DNA of 59,830 nt from Anaerolineae bacterium (GCA_022842885.1 JALHOR010000023.1:1-59830); one strand, 5' to 3'; shown: positions 16,239 to 25,598, counted from the stretch's first letter. A program made the numbers and translations. The notes: generated from the letters alone by a model not told the origin.

Positions 16239-17264
16239 TTAACGTTCATGCTGGCGCAAATTGCGTTCTAAGACTTGCACCAAGATAGACCCCAACACCG
16301 TCATCGTCAAATATATGAGCGATAACACTGCATAGGTCTGGAGATATAAAAATGTGCTGCCTGACCATTGGCGGGCAAGCTGGGTCACTTCGGCAGTGCC
16401 AAGCACCGTCACCAGCGACGTGTCTTTAATCATCGAAATAAAGTTATTGCCCAATTCGGGCAGTACACGCCGGACTGCCTGCGGGATGATGATAAATCGC
16501 ATGGATTGGGGAAAGGACATACCGAGCGATTTGGCGGCTTCCATTTGTCCTTTGTGGATAGATTGAATGCCACTGCGGAACACTTCGGATAAAAACGCGC
16601 CATAAACCAATGCCAACCCCATAATCGCCGTCGCCGGGTCACGCCCGCGCCAGACCAAATCATCTTCCAAGCTATTACCAAAAATCGGCACATAATCTAT
16701 GCTGAGGTTCAACCCAATCGCTTCAACTTGGATGCGACCGATAGTGACATTCCATACGGCTGCCACTTCACGCAGCAGCGGCACCAATGTTTGATTCAGA
16801 GTAGCGACAATGGGGTCACTGATTGCCGGGATAATAATAAAACCGACGATGAGGAGAAACACAATCGGCGGGATACCCCGCATAAATTCGACATAAATGC
16901 TTAAGAGATTATACAGCGTTGTAAAACCTACATGTCTGGCAACTTTGTTGGCATTCATGCCCATTTCCGGCGCTTTAGGACGATATGCCCGCACTAACCC
17001 CACGAACAAACCAATGATGAGCGACAGAATATAAGCAGCAAATGCCAAAAATACCGTCAGGCTTAAGCCACGTTGCAATTGATTATAAATATCGGCATAT
17101 TGCTTATCGGTAATAATCGAGATGATAACCAGTATCCATGCGCCCATCAGCACAATCAGCCACCATGGGGCGCGATACAAAGGCGCAAAAATACCTGTGC
17201 GCCGTAAGTCCGCCTCATCGGTATCATTTTTCGGTTTTTCTTTAAGTGGATTATCTAATGTCAT
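16239..17264 (-). CDS. Amino-acid ABC transporter permease (HisM/GlnP type)
   Basis: 341 residues with a long N-terminal extension and about six membrane segments. The ATPase-docking EAA loop reads MEAAKSLGMSFPQSMRFIIIPQAVRRVLPELGN, which is clear polar-amino-acid permease sequence. The segment YNLLSIYVEFMRGIPPIVFLL is also typical. About 90 residues between them (periplasmic, from the IIIPAISDP region to GNSLEDDL) are longer than usual. ATG 17264 was chosen as the first ATG giving a normal N-terminus. It follows the binding-protein gene, with a hairpin between them. No ATP-binding subunit gene is present here, so that part must be encoded elsewhere. Confidence 0.9.
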   Translation of the reverse strand: MTLDNPLKEKPKNDTDEADLRRTGIFAPLYRAPWWLIVLMGAWILVIISIITDKQYADIYNQLQRGLSLTVFLAFAAYILSLIIGLFVGLVRAYRPKAPEMGMNANKVARHVGFTTLYNLLSIYVEFMRGIPPIVFLLIVGFIIIPAISDPIVATLNQTLVPLLREVAAVWNVTIGRIQVEAIGLNLSIDYVPIFGNSLEDDLVWRGRDPATAIMGLALVYGAFLSEVFRSGIQSIHKGQMEAAKSLGMSFPQSMRFIIIPQAVRRVLPELGNNFISMIKDTSLVTVLGTAEVTQLARQWSGSTFLYLQTYAVLSLIYLTMTVLGSILVQVLERNLRQHER

Positions 17265-17282
17265 GCTGAATCGTCGCCTTTT

Positions 17283-17317
17283 AAAAATAAGATGGGCGAG
17301 GTGTTGACACTCGCCCA
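17283..17317 (-). terminator. Hairpin between the binding-protein and permease genes
   Basis: TGGGCGA / TCGCCCA with an inner GTGT / ACAC pairing is followed on the minus strand by TCTTATTTTT. It sits 32 bases after the binding-protein stop and 19 bases before the permease start. It probably acts as a partial terminator that gives more binding protein than permease. Confidence 0.75.
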
Positions 17318-17348
17318 ACATGGTTATTTTTGGAGTGTGCTATTAAGT

Positions 17349-18599
17349 TTAGCTACCAGCCAAGGCTTCCGCGACATCTGCCGGGAGCAGCACTTTGTCA
17401 ATCACATGGATAATGCCGTTGCTGGCAGGAATATCCGCAGTGATAACATTGGCATCATTAACCATGATGCCACCTTCTTCGGCAACCGTAATAGTGATTT
17501 CACCACCTAAAAGTTCTGCGCCCGGAGCTGTCATTTCCATCGTGGCGACAGACATATCGCTCAACATATCCGATGTGACCGCGCCTGCAACGACATGGTA
17601 GGTCAAGATACGGGTCAGCAGTTCGGTATCTGCCAAGACCATTTCCAATGCGCCTTCCGGCAAAGCGGCAAACGCTTCGTCAGTGGGGGCAAAAACCGTG
17701 AAGGTTGCGCCATCATCTGCCAACACATCTACCAAACCCGCCGCTTGGACTGCCGCCAACAACGTCGTGAATTGCGGTTCGTCACCTTCTGCTGCCATCA
17801 CCACCACATCGGCAATGGTATCAATCGGTGCTGCCAAACCCCAACGGGCGCTGATACGCAGCAATGTGCCATCTTCTTCCATGCTTAACAGCGCAGCATC
17901 TACGGCTGCCACCAATTCTGAGCCGGGCGGGAAAATGAAGCCCAACGGGTCAGACGACAGTTCTTCGCTCAACAATTTGATTTGGTCAGCATTTGCGCCT
18001 GTGTAACCCTGTCCGGCGACATCATCAATAATCACAGCATCCACATCGCTTGCGATAAGCGCCTGAATCGCTGCGCCAAAGCTATCGAAACTGACCAAAC
18101 GGTCATCACCAACCAGTTCTTGCGCCAAGTCAAAGTTGGTGGTGCCGGTCTGCACGCCGATAACATAATCTTCGGTATCAATGAATTCTTGCGATGTGGT
18201 GAAACGGTCTTCGTCCAAACGCACCATGAAGCGTTGAATGGTGGTGATATACGGCATGGAATAATCCACCACTTGTTTACGTTCTTCAGTGATGCTGATG
18301 CCATCTGCCGCAATATCAAATTCACCATTGGAGACGGCAACAATCATGCCATCCCACGATGTTTCGATAAATTCCGGCACGCAGTTCAGGCGTTCGCAAA
18401 TTTCATTAAGTGTGTCGTAGTCCCAGCCAATGGCTTCGCCGCTGAGTTCATCAATATAGTTGAACGGCGGATACGCATTTTCCACAGCAACGGTAATCGT
18501 TGCGCCTTCTAAATCGGGCAGTTCGGTTTCTTGGGCGATAACCGCGCCCGCCACGACCAACACCAAAAGCAAGGCTAACAACAAACGGAGTTTCGGCAT
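17349..18599 (-). CDS. Amino-acid binding protein (SBP family 3) fused to fasciclin (FAS1) domain
   Basis: 416 residues. A signal peptide ([23 protein letters not shown]) is followed by a family-3 solute-binding domain (about 30-265): [45 protein letters not shown] and VIGVQTGTT are classic. From about residue 272 a complete FAS1 domain begins: [13 protein letters not shown], then [26 protein letters not shown] and [16 protein letters not shown]1 domains mediate adhesion. No lipobox is seen, so the FAS1 part may hold the receptor at the cell surface or wall. The partner permease is just downstream. The domain calls are strong; the role of the fusion is inferred. Confidence 0.92.
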   Translation of the reverse strand: MPKLRLLLALLLVLVVAGAVIAQETELPDLEGATITVAVENAYPPFNYIDELSGEAIGWDYDTLNEICERLNCVPEFIETSWDGMIVAVSNGEFDIAADGISITEERKQVVDYSMPYITTIQRFMVRLDEDRFTTSQEFIDTEDYVIGVQTGTTNFDLAQELVGDDRLVSFDSFGAAIQALIASDVDAVIIDDVAGQGYTGANADQIKLLSEELSSDPLGFIFPPGSELVAAVDAALLSMEEDGTLLRISARWGLAAPIDTIADVVVMAAEGDEPQFTTLLAAVQAAGLVDVLADDGATFTVFAPTDEAFAALPEGALEMVLADTELLTRILTYHVVAGAVTSDMLSDMSVATMEMTAPGAELLGGEITITVAEEGGIMVNDANVITADIPASNGIIHVIDKVLLPADVAEALAGS

Positions 18600-18804
18600 G
18601 TGTCTTTATCCTTTTTGAACGAGCTAAATAAGTGAAATTACAAGGTTGCTTAACGCATTAAATGTAAAATATAACCTTAAAGATGAGATAACACCATCGG
18701 AAAAGATTTATAAATCATGAATTTTTTCTTGTGCGGATTGCCGAAGATTGCTCATCATAAACGATATTCTAACGCAAATCGGCGAAAAGTTAGCGCGATT
18801 GCCC

Positions 18805-18810
18805 TATAAT
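18805..18810 (+). promoter_or_regulatory. -10-like TATAAT before the HEAT-repeat gene
   Basis: TATAAT lies 40 bases before the chosen start at 18850. No clear -35 is seen. Confidence 0.35.
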
Positions 18811-18849
18811 GAGAACACAGAAATTGATGATAAGGCAGGATGCCTGACC

Positions 18850-20175
18850 ATGACGAAAACAACCCGCGATTTGCTGGATGATTTACGCAGTGAAGATAAG
18901 AAAGTCGCCCGGAACGCTGCCCGGGCGTTGGGCAGCAGCGGTGATAACACGCTGGAACTGCTCATCAAAGTGCTGAAAGATGGTAGCGTAACGGTAGATT
19001 TAATTGCTGAGTCGCTGAAGCCAAAAGGCGGCGCAGCGCGGGCGGCGCTGATTCCGCTGCTCAAAGACCCAGAAGCCGATGTTCAAGAACGGACAGTGCG
19101 TGTTCTGGGGGCATTGGGCGATGCAAAAGTGGTTGACCCGTTGTTAGACGTATTAAAGACGGGCGGCGATAATGTCCGCATTGCGGCTATCGAAGCCTTG
19201 GGAAGTTGGGGTGCCGGGCATAAACATCCCGTAACAGCGGCTCCTGTCAAAATAGATACGGATGCTGTGGCGCATAATCGTGTGATTGGCGCACTACAGC
19301 AAGCATTGGCAAACGATGTGCGGGCAGTGCGGGCTAAAGCCGCCATTGCCCTAGGGGAATTTTTGCCCGATGACCGCGCTCTGGAAGCATTGTTGACCGC
19401 CATAAAAAGCAATGAAGCGGTGGTGCGGGCAGCCGCCGTAGAAGGCTTGGCAAAATCCCCGGCAGAAATGGGAATCCCCCGTTTGGTGCAAGCCTTACAG
19501 ACTGCCACCAGTGATGCCGATGTCAATGTTCGCCAATTGGCGGCGGCAGCGTTGCAGCAGCAGCAGGGTGATAAAAATGCCATGCGACGCTTGGCGGCAA
19601 ATCAATCGGATTATGCCCAACATGCGGTGTCCGTCGTGGAGCAAATGCTGGAAGATAAGCAACTGAATGATGCCGATAAAGAGATGTTGTGGAATTCCAA
19701 CCCCTATATTCGCGGGAATGTGATTGAAGAATTGGGTAAAACGGCTGATGATGGCGCGATTCCCCTCATTTTGCCTGCCTTGCGCGATATTAATCCGGCT
19801 GTACGGCGGAATGCCGTCGAGGTGTTGGTGCGTTTTGGCGAAGTAGGCATCAAACGCTTGCTCAGTTCTGCTGATGATTCTTCCATGTATGTGCGGGCAG
19901 GTATTGCCGAAGCATTAGGGCGCATCGGCAACGATGAGGGCTTAGACGTACTCATGATATTGGCAAGTGATAAAGAAGTCATGGTTCGCAAAGCCGCTGT
20001 TCAGGCGTTGGGCAGTTTCCAAAATCAAGACGTGGTTCAGGCATTGCGGCGAGCCACCAAAGACAGCGATACCGCCGTCCGTGAACAAGCTGAAAAACTG
20101 CTGCAAGAACGGGGCGAAGATGCCAGCCAAAATCCGATTGCGCGTTTCTTCCGCAAGTTGACAGGCAGCAGCTAA
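18850..20175 (+). CDS. HEAT-repeat protein
   Basis: 441 residues made almost wholly of roughly 31-residue HEAT (PBS-lyase type) repeats, for example PLLKDPEADVQERTVRVLGALGDAKVVDPLL and LASDKEVMVRKAAVQALGSF. Such solenoids are scaffolds for protein binding; the PBS-lyase name does not imply phycobilin chemistry. No signal peptide is present. The ATG at 18850 has AAGGCAGGA nine bases upstream; frames open further left to 18748 without a ribosome site. It is alone in its unit and its partner is unknown. Confidence 0.87.
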   Translation: MTKTTRDLLDDLRSEDKKVARNAARALGSSGDNTLELLIKVLKDGSVTVDLIAESLKPKGGAARAALIPLLKDPEADVQERTVRVLGALGDAKVVDPLLDVLKTGGDNVRIAAIEALGSWGAGHKHPVTAAPVKIDTDAVAHNRVIGALQQALANDVRAVRAKAAIALGEFLPDDRALEALLTAIKSNEAVVRAAAVEGLAKSPAEMGIPRLVQALQTATSDADVNVRQLAAAALQQQQGDKNAMRRLAANQSDYAQHAVSVVEQMLEDKQLNDADKEMLWNSNPYIRGNVIEELGKTADDGAIPLILPALRDINPAVRRNAVEVLVRFGEVGIKRLLSSADDSSMYVRAGIAEALGRIGNDEGLDVLMILASDKEVMVRKAAVQALGSFQNQDVVQALRRATKDSDTAVREQAEKLLQERGEDASQNPIARFFRKLTGSS

Positions 20176-20232
20176 ACTAAGCATCGAACCAACCTCACGC
20201 TTTCTGTTACAATCCCCTGCAAGCGATGGATC

Positions 20233-20253
20233 GGCGGGTTTTTACAGCCCGCC
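20233..20253. repeat. Short inverted repeat GGCGGG...CCCGCC in the leader
   Basis: GGCGGG (20233-20238) and CCCGCC (20248-20253) flank a TTTTTACAG centre. It lies in the leader of the membrane-protein gene and resembles the palindromes at 44543 and 46124. It could fold in the mRNA 36 bases before the start. Confidence 0.45.
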
Positions 20254-20288
20254 ACACAGATGCCAATCTTGCGGGGGAGTCTCTCACT

Positions 20289-22808
20289 GTGACCACAACC
20301 AAAACCGAAATGCCGCGTTTTACGCTGCCGCCACTGCGCTTATTTGATGGTGCGTTGTGGTTGGTGCTGCTGCTGTGTTTGTTTGCACTGCGTCCCTTAG
20401 TTGTTAATCCGGGGCTGCCCAATGGGCCCGATGTGCTGTATCACACCTATCGCACCGCAGAGATGGCACGCAGTTGGGAACATGGGGTTTTTCTGCCGCG
20501 TTGGGCAGAAGGCATGTATTATGGCTACGGGTCGCCAGTTTTTCATTATTATGCCAGCCTGACCTATTACCTTGGCGCGGCGCTAATGCAAATTTTGAAT
20601 CTGCCAGCGTTGGATGCTCTGCGCGTTCTGATTATTGCCAGTGTCTTTTTTAGCGGCGCAGGCATGTATTGGTTCATGAAGCAGCAAGTCGGGCGCTTGG
20701 CAGGCGTGCTAGCCGCTATTGCTTATGTTTATACGCCCTATTTACTTTTCACCGAACCGTATGGTCGCGGTGCCTATCCTGAACTCTTAGCATTTGCGCT
20801 TTTCCCGCATGTGATGTTGGCATATGGTCGCTTATTGCGAACAACCAGCGGGCGCGACATGGCATTAGTTACCCTCATTCACGGCGCTTTAATTATCACC
20901 CACAATCTAATGGCGCTGGCACTCACAGCGGTGATTGTGCTGTGGTTGCTCTGGCAGTGGGGGCATTCCATCATACAGCATTTTAGCAATCGGTTATCCG
21001 CAATCAGTCCACAGCCCGCCGCCTCTCAACCGCAAACAGCAAGTAATCTTGAGGCTGACCCACCAGCAAAAAAATCGTTGTTTTCATCCTTTGTGTTCTT
21101 TGTGTCCTTCGTAGTTAAAAGTGGTTTTGCCAATCGCTACGGACGCGCTTTTGCCGCGATGGTTTTAGCAGTGGGCATCACAGCTTATTTCTGGTTGCCT
21201 GTGCTATTGGAAACAGAAGCGGTAAATCTGGCGAATTTAACCGCCGTCGCTGAATTGGATTATCAAAATGCCTTTGTCCCTATCGAAGGCTTATTATCGC
21301 TGCCGCCCATCATGGATAACGGCGCGATAAATGGCTTGCCGCATGTGCTGAGTTTGGGCGTGGCACACTGGCTTTTGGCGGTGGTAGCGATTGCCGCATT
21401 GGTGATTTTTATTTTTGAACTCCTCACGCGCACTGGCAAACACGATGGGCGTATTGTATCGGCGGGAGTCTTTTTTACGCTGCTGACCCTGTTGATGATT
21501 TTTCTCATCACGCCGGCGTCGGGCAATATATGGGCAAGCCTGCGCGGATTACAATATATGCAATTTCCTTGGCGCTTTTTGGGCGTAGCCGCATTTTCTA
21601 TCGCTTTTCTGGTTGGGCTGAACGCCTTATGGCTAGAAAAATTATCGGCACGCTATCAGATTGGCTTGGTCACGCTCTTTGTTGCCGCGCCGATTGTATT
21701 GGCATTCCCCATGTTGAATGTGCCGGAATGGTATAACCGCCAAGTGGATGATTCGATTGGTGGTTATTTGCAGGCAGAACTCGATAAAAAACAGAGTGGC
21801 ACCACCTACACCAACGAATATCGTCCGCGCACGGTCTATTCCCCTCCCGCCGCCAATCTGGACTTAATCGCTGATTACCGCGATGGCTACCCCATCAACA
21901 AAGCCAATGCGCCGGAAAATGTTACGGTGGAATTGCTTGGTAACAATCCCGAATACCATGAATGGCGCATGACTTCCGAAACTGAATTTACGCTGGAAGT
22001 GCTGAATTATTATTGGTGGGGCTGGACAGCGGAGATTAATGGGCAGCGCACAAACATTGTGCCATCGTATCAGCATGGGCTGATTACGCTGACGGTGCCT
22101 GCCGGAACGCACAGTATCAAACTTTATTTAGGGCAAACCCCCGCCCGCTTGTTAGGCAATACCCTCAGCGCGATTATGGCGATTTTGGTGTTAGCCACCA
22201 TCGCCTTGATTCATCCAGTGATGAATCTACCGCGTCCCACCATTGCGCCCTTAAGTGCTGCTCAAAGACGCGGAATAGTCTATGCGGGTTTGGCAACAGT
22301 GCTATTGGGGTTCATTGGGCTGCGCGAAGGCGTGCTGTGGCGCAACACCCCACCCGGCGACTCGCCCGCGCAAAATGTGGCTCGCTTTATGCTGGATGAC
22401 TCGTTTCAATTATTGGGCTACGACATCAATAACACAGCATTTTTTGCCGGAGAAACATTGCATCTGACGCTCTATTGGTTCCCCGCGAAACCCGCCGATG
22501 TCAATTATTCCAGTTTTGTGCATGTCGCCAAACCCGATACACCGCCGCTGGCACAAGCCGATAAACTGCATCCCGGCGGACGAGCGATTCGGGAGTGGTG
22601 GTATCCGACGGGTTATATTGAGGATGAGTATCAGATTTTGCTGCCGCCGGATATGCCGAGTGGCGAGTATACGATTTTTGTGGGCTTTTATACCTGCGAA
22701 GGATTGCCCGAAGGACAGTGCGGCAATGGCATTCGTCCGGTTGCAACCAATGCTGCCGGAACAGAAGTCGGCGACAGCATCCCGCTAACCACAATGACGA
22801 TACGCTGA
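20289..22808 (+). CDS. Large polytopic membrane protein (PTPS-related/glycosyltransferase-like)
   Basis: 839 residues with about ten membrane segments and a soluble C-terminal part. The N-terminal region (NGPDVLYHTYRTAEMARSWE, YYGYGSPVFHYYASLTYYLG, GRGAYPELLAFALFPHVML) matches the pattern of the PF10131-type membrane proteins named after 6-pyruvoyl-tetrahydropterin synthase. These look like GT-C membrane glycosyltransferases. Two soluble parts follow at about 515-630 and 690-839; the last looks like a beta-sandwich. The GTG at 20289 was chosen because GGGGGAG lies nine bases upstream. Residues near 235-280 are encoded by dispersed-repeat DNA (see findings). The substrate is unknown. Confidence 0.75.
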   Translation: MTTTKTEMPRFTLPPLRLFDGALWLVLLLCLFALRPLVVNPGLPNGPDVLYHTYRTAEMARSWEHGVFLPRWAEGMYYGYGSPVFHYYASLTYYLGAALMQILNLPALDALRVLIIASVFFSGAGMYWFMKQQVGRLAGVLAAIAYVYTPYLLFTEPYGRGAYPELLAFALFPHVMLAYGRLLRTTSGRDMALVTLIHGALIITHNLMALALTAVIVLWLLWQWGHSIIQHFSNRLSAISPQPAASQPQTASNLEADPPAKKSLFSSFVFFVSFVVKSGFANRYGRAFAAMVLAVGITAYFWLPVLLETEAVNLANLTAVAELDYQNAFVPIEGLLSLPPIMDNGAINGLPHVLSLGVAHWLLAVVAIAALVIFIFELLTRTGKHDGRIVSAGVFFTLLTLLMIFLITPASGNIWASLRGLQYMQFPWRFLGVAAFSIAFLVGLNALWLEKLSARYQIGLVTLFVAAPIVLAFPMLNVPEWYNRQVDDSIGGYLQAELDKKQSGTTYTNEYRPRTVYSPPAANLDLIADYRDGYPINKANAPENVTVELLGNNPEYHEWRMTSETEFTLEVLNYYWWGWTAEINGQRTNIVPSYQHGLITLTVPAGTHSIKLYLGQTPARLLGNTLSAIMAILVLATIALIHPVMNLPRPTIAPLSAAQRRGIVYAGLATVLLGFIGLREGVLWRNTPPGDSPAQNVARFMLDDSFQLLGYDINNTAFFAGETLHLTLYWFPAKPADVNYSSFVHVAKPDTPPLAQADKLHPGGRAIREWWYPTGYIEDEYQILLPPDMPSGEYTIFVGFYTCEGLPEGQCGNGIRPVATNAAGTEVGDSIPLTTMTIR
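20981..21120. repeat. Dispersed-repeat DNA inside a coding region
   Basis: Bases 21088-21120 (cctttgtgttctttgtgt, then ccttcgtagtt) are one arm of the aaccacaaaggcac family, read through as FVFFVSFVVK. The preceding 20981-21050 has agcaatcggttatccgcaat-type sequence like the intergenic gccaatcgc/agctaa family. The reading frame stays open across both. Confidence 0.6.
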
Positions 22809-22809
22809 T

Positions 22810-23208
22810 ATGGCAGAAATTGTTTTTCAGGTTAGCCCATCTGTAGATAATGATGTTTTAAATGCGCTGTTTGCGACAGCATGGGCGAATCATGTTGCCA
22901 CTGATTTTCAACCGATGCTGAAACACAGCTTATTATATGTGTGTGCCTATCATGCGGAACAATTGGTAGGTTTTGTGAAGGTGGCGTGGGATGGCGGGAT
23001 TCACGGGTTTATTCTGGATACCACTGTGCATCGGAATTTTCAACATCAGGGGATTGGCGTACAACTGGTGCAAACAGCCACCGCTGCTGCCCGCGAACAA
23101 GGCATTGACTGGTTGCATGTGGATTATGAACCGCATTTACACGCTTTTTATGAAAAATGTGGTTTTGTGCCGACATTAGCGGGGCTGATAAATTTGCGAA
23201 AATCCTAA
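22810..23208 (+). CDS. GNAT-family N-acetyltransferase
   Basis: 132 residues with the acetyl-CoA-binding GNAT motif A: LDTTVHRNFQHQGIGVQLVQTA carries the Q-x-x-G-I-G pyrophosphate loop. The motif B region HVDYEPHLHAFYEKCGFVP is also clear. It starts one base after the stop of the preceding membrane-protein gene, so the two are translationally coupled. The acceptor substrate is not known. Confidence 0.9.
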   Translation: MAEIVFQVSPSVDNDVLNALFATAWANHVATDFQPMLKHSLLYVCAYHAEQLVGFVKVAWDGGIHGFILDTTVHRNFQHQGIGVQLVQTATAAAREQGIDWLHVDYEPHLHAFYEKCGFVPTLAGLINLRKS

Positions 23209-23222
23209 AAATTCTTCTGGTG

Positions 23223-23891
23223 TCATGCCTTGTCGCCTGCCTCCAGCATGTGCTGAACGAGTTGAATCAATTCTAACGTTTCGGGCGATTTTTCGCGCCA
23301 AAACAATTCTGGATGTAGGGCAAACCCCGGCAATACGACCGATTGCAAACGTCCTTTATCATCGGTTGGATGAACCACATATTTGCCATTTTCCAGAACA
23401 TAGATTTTCGCATCGGAAATCAGCGGGTCAACCAGCCAGTATTCGCGGATACCTGCGGCTTCGTACTCACGCAATTTTTTCACGCGGTCACGTTGTTGGC
23501 TATCTTTAGAGACAATTTCGACCACAATATCACCCACACCCTCTAAATTGCTTTCCGTAATTCTGGATGTGTGCTGCGGCAGCAAAATAATCAGGTCAGG
23601 TTCACGCGCTGGTTTATCATCGCCCACATACATCGAGATACCAGCGGGAAGAACCATTGCGCCCGGCAATCTATATGCCGTGAAAGTACCAAACAAATAG
23701 GTCAGAAGATATTGGATAATGTTGTGTTTTGGCACATTTGTCATAAGTTCAATCACATATCCCATGAGCCATTCGGTTCTACGCCCGCTAAATGCTTGCA
23801 AAAAATCAGCATAGCGAATGTTCTCAGCAATGATTTCTTCATCTTCGAGGAGTTCATCCAATTCAGTCGTATCGAAAACCTTATCCACCAT
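23223..23891 (-). CDS. Uma2-family (DUF820) putative endonuclease
   Basis: 222 residues. The Uma2 restriction-endonuclease-like core is visible: ARAEPD-type strand as REPDLIILLP, then DIVVEIVSKDSQQRDRVKKLREYEAAGIREYWLVDP, which holds the D, E and K of a PD-(D/E)xK site and the usual eyWlvDP ending. Uma2 genes occur in many copies in Cyanobacteria and Chloroflexota with no settled function. ATG 23891 has GAGG seven bases upstream (a GTG lies one codon earlier). It trails the nadE operon by 23 bases on the same strand. A second copy is at 50207. Confidence 0.9.
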   Translation of the reverse strand: MVDKVFDTTELDELLEDEEIIAENIRYADFLQAFSGRRTEWLMGYVIELMTNVPKHNIIQYLLTYLFGTFTAYRLPGAMVLPAGISMYVGDDKPAREPDLIILLPQHTSRITESNLEGVGDIVVEIVSKDSQQRDRVKKLREYEAAGIREYWLVDPLISDAKIYVLENGKYVVHPTDDKGRLQSVVLPGFALHPELFWREKSPETLELIQLVQHMLEAGDKA

Positions 23892-23914
23892 CACAGTACC
23901 TCGAAATATTCAAT

Positions 23915-24787
23915 TCACGATAATTTGCCGTGCCGCCCGGTATAATCCCGTAAATAGAGAAAATCATGCCCGATAGTGCGGCGGCTGACTTTGGCGATAT
24001 TCGGCATGGTGCGCTTATAATGATTCGCCTTCACGCGCTCCCAAATTTTATGCACGAATGCCACATCATAACCACCTTCTTCAGCGGCTTCCTGCACGGT
24101 GTAACGTTCATCCACCAGCAAATGCAAAATCTGGTCGGCATCATCGTAACTAAAGCCAAGTTCGGCTTCGTCGGTTTGCCCTGCCCACAAATCCGCCGAC
24201 GGGGGTTTATCCACAATCGGCGCTGGCACACCCATACCCCGCGCTAACTGCCGCACCTGATATTTATACAAATCCGCGATGGGTTGCAGCGCCACGCCGC
24301 TGTCGCCATAAATCGTACTGTAACCGAGCAATGCCTCAGTTTTGTTGCTTGTCCCCATCACCAAGCCGCCAAATGCCGCCGATTGGTCGTAGAGCGTAAT
24401 CATCCGCATTCGCGCCATGATGTTGCCTTTACGCAGCGGCGTCATATCGGAAAAAAGGTTAATCAATGGGTCGCACATCTCTGTAATGGGGATAGTCAAC
24501 GCAGGCAAATTCAAATCTTCAATCACCAATTCGGCGTGCTGCAAACTATCTTCCGACGATGTTTTATACGGCATTCGCACGACCAACACATTCTCTGCGC
24601 CGAGTGCTTCTGCCGAAAGATATGCCGATAACGCCGAATCAATGCCGCCAGAAAGCCCCAAGACGCAGCGTTTGAGTCCGGCTTTGGCAACTTCATCGCG
24701 GATAAAACCAACTAAAATTTTCTTCGCCAGTTCCACATTAATATTCAGGCGGGGCAAAATGTGCGTGCGTTGGGCTGCGATAACCAT
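23915..24787 (-). CDS. nadE: NAD(+) synthetase, no glutaminase domain
   Basis: 290 residues; an adenine-nucleotide alpha-hydrolase fold enzyme that makes NAD from deamido-NAD, ATP and ammonia. The PP-loop LGLSGGIDSALSAYLS (about residue 44) is intact. MARMRMITLYDQSA, VMGTSNKTEALLGYSTIYGD and PPSADLWAGQTDEAELG are diagnostic. There is no N-terminal nitrilase domain, so it is of the ammonia-dependent or split type. A stand-alone amidase related to the glutaminase domain is at 9758. It is the last gene after an NTF2-like and an SDR gene, 16 bases downstream of the SDR. AGGAAAA precedes the ATG. Confidence 0.95.
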   Translation of the reverse strand: MVIAAQRTHILPRLNINVELAKKILVGFIRDEVAKAGLKRCVLGLSGGIDSALSAYLSAEALGAENVLVVRMPYKTSSEDSLQHAELVIEDLNLPALTIPITEMCDPLINLFSDMTPLRKGNIMARMRMITLYDQSAAFGGLVMGTSNKTEALLGYSTIYGDSGVALQPIADLYKYQVRQLARGMGVPAPIVDKPPSADLWAGQTDEAELGFSYDDADQILHLLVDERYTVQEAAEEGGYDVAFVHKIWERVKANHYKRTMPNIAKVSRRTIGHDFLYLRDYTGRHGKLS

Positions 24788-24803
24788 AAGCGGTTTTCCT
24801 GTG

Positions 24804-25598
24804 TTATTTACGATTGCGATTATAAAACCAATTGCCCACCATAAACGTCAGATATTTGCCGATGGGGTTGTATTTATGAGACCAGTATACCACCCGATTC
24901 ATCCAACCCGGTATGACCAGTGCCTGACCGGGGCGCAACCGGGCGAGCGATTCATTGACTACATCTTCGGATGACATCCATAAAAAGCGCGGCACAACTT
25001 TCACATCAAAACTGGCAAAACCGACTGTATCGAAAATTTCGGTGTAAGTATAACCGGGGCATAAGACCTGCACAGCGATGTTATAGTGTTTTTCTTCGCT
25101 TGCCATAATTTCGGATAACACGACCATGCCGGCTTTAGTGGCGCTATACAGGCTGTTTTTGGGCAGCGGCACGACTCCTGCTAAAGAAGACACATTGATG
25201 ATGCTGCCTTGGCGGTGTTGGCGCATGGCTGGCAACGCCGCATGGCACAGCCGAATCGTCGCCTCAAGATGGACTTTGAGCATTCCTAAATGTTTTTCCA
25301 GCGGCACATCAGCAAAATCACCCAGTTGGTCAAACCCGGCATTGTTGATGAGCATCGTCAGATTTTGAGCATTCCGAAGGCGCTGTTCAAGTTTGGCAAT
25401 ATCAGCATCTTGCAGCAAATCAGCGGTGAACACTTCCACCTGAATGGCATATTTTGTTTCCAATTGGGTTTTCAGCGCAGTCAAGCGGTCAGCGCGGCGG
25501 GCAACAACAATTAAATCATAACCTTGCCGTGCCAGAATGCGGGCATAAGTTTCACCGATGCCGCTGGATGCACCAGTAATGAGAGCGAGTGGTCGCAT
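24804..25598 (-). CDS. Short-chain dehydrogenase/reductase
   Basis: 264 residues. The classical SDR motifs are all present: TGASSGIG (cofactor binding, residue about 8), NNAGFD (about 90), the catalytic serine in INVSSLAG and the YSATK tyrosine-lysine pair (about 152-156). Basic residues after the second strand (ARRADR) suggest NADP(H) preference. The last 40 residues are aromatic-rich and may touch the membrane. The substrate is unknown. Its start overlaps the stop of the upstream NTF2-like gene by one base (TAATG), so the two are coupled. Confidence 0.93.
   Translation of the reverse strand: MRPLALITGASSGIGETYARILARQGYDLIVVARRADRLTALKTQLETKYAIQVEVFTADLLQDADIAKLEQRLRNAQNLTMLINNAGFDQLGDFADVPLEKHLGMLKVHLEATIRLCHAALPAMRQHRQGSIINVSSLAGVVPLPKNSLYSATKAGMVVLSEIMASEEKHYNIAVQVLCPGYTYTEIFDTVGFASFDVKVVPRFLWMSSEDVVNESLARLRPGQALVIPGWMNRVVYWSHKYNPIGKYLTFMVGNWFYNRNRK

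Noticed and set aside
18748..18849. Longer N-terminus for the HEAT-repeat protein starting at 18748
   Set aside because: It contains the TATAAT promoter-like box and lacks a ribosome site; the ATG at 18850 has a good one.
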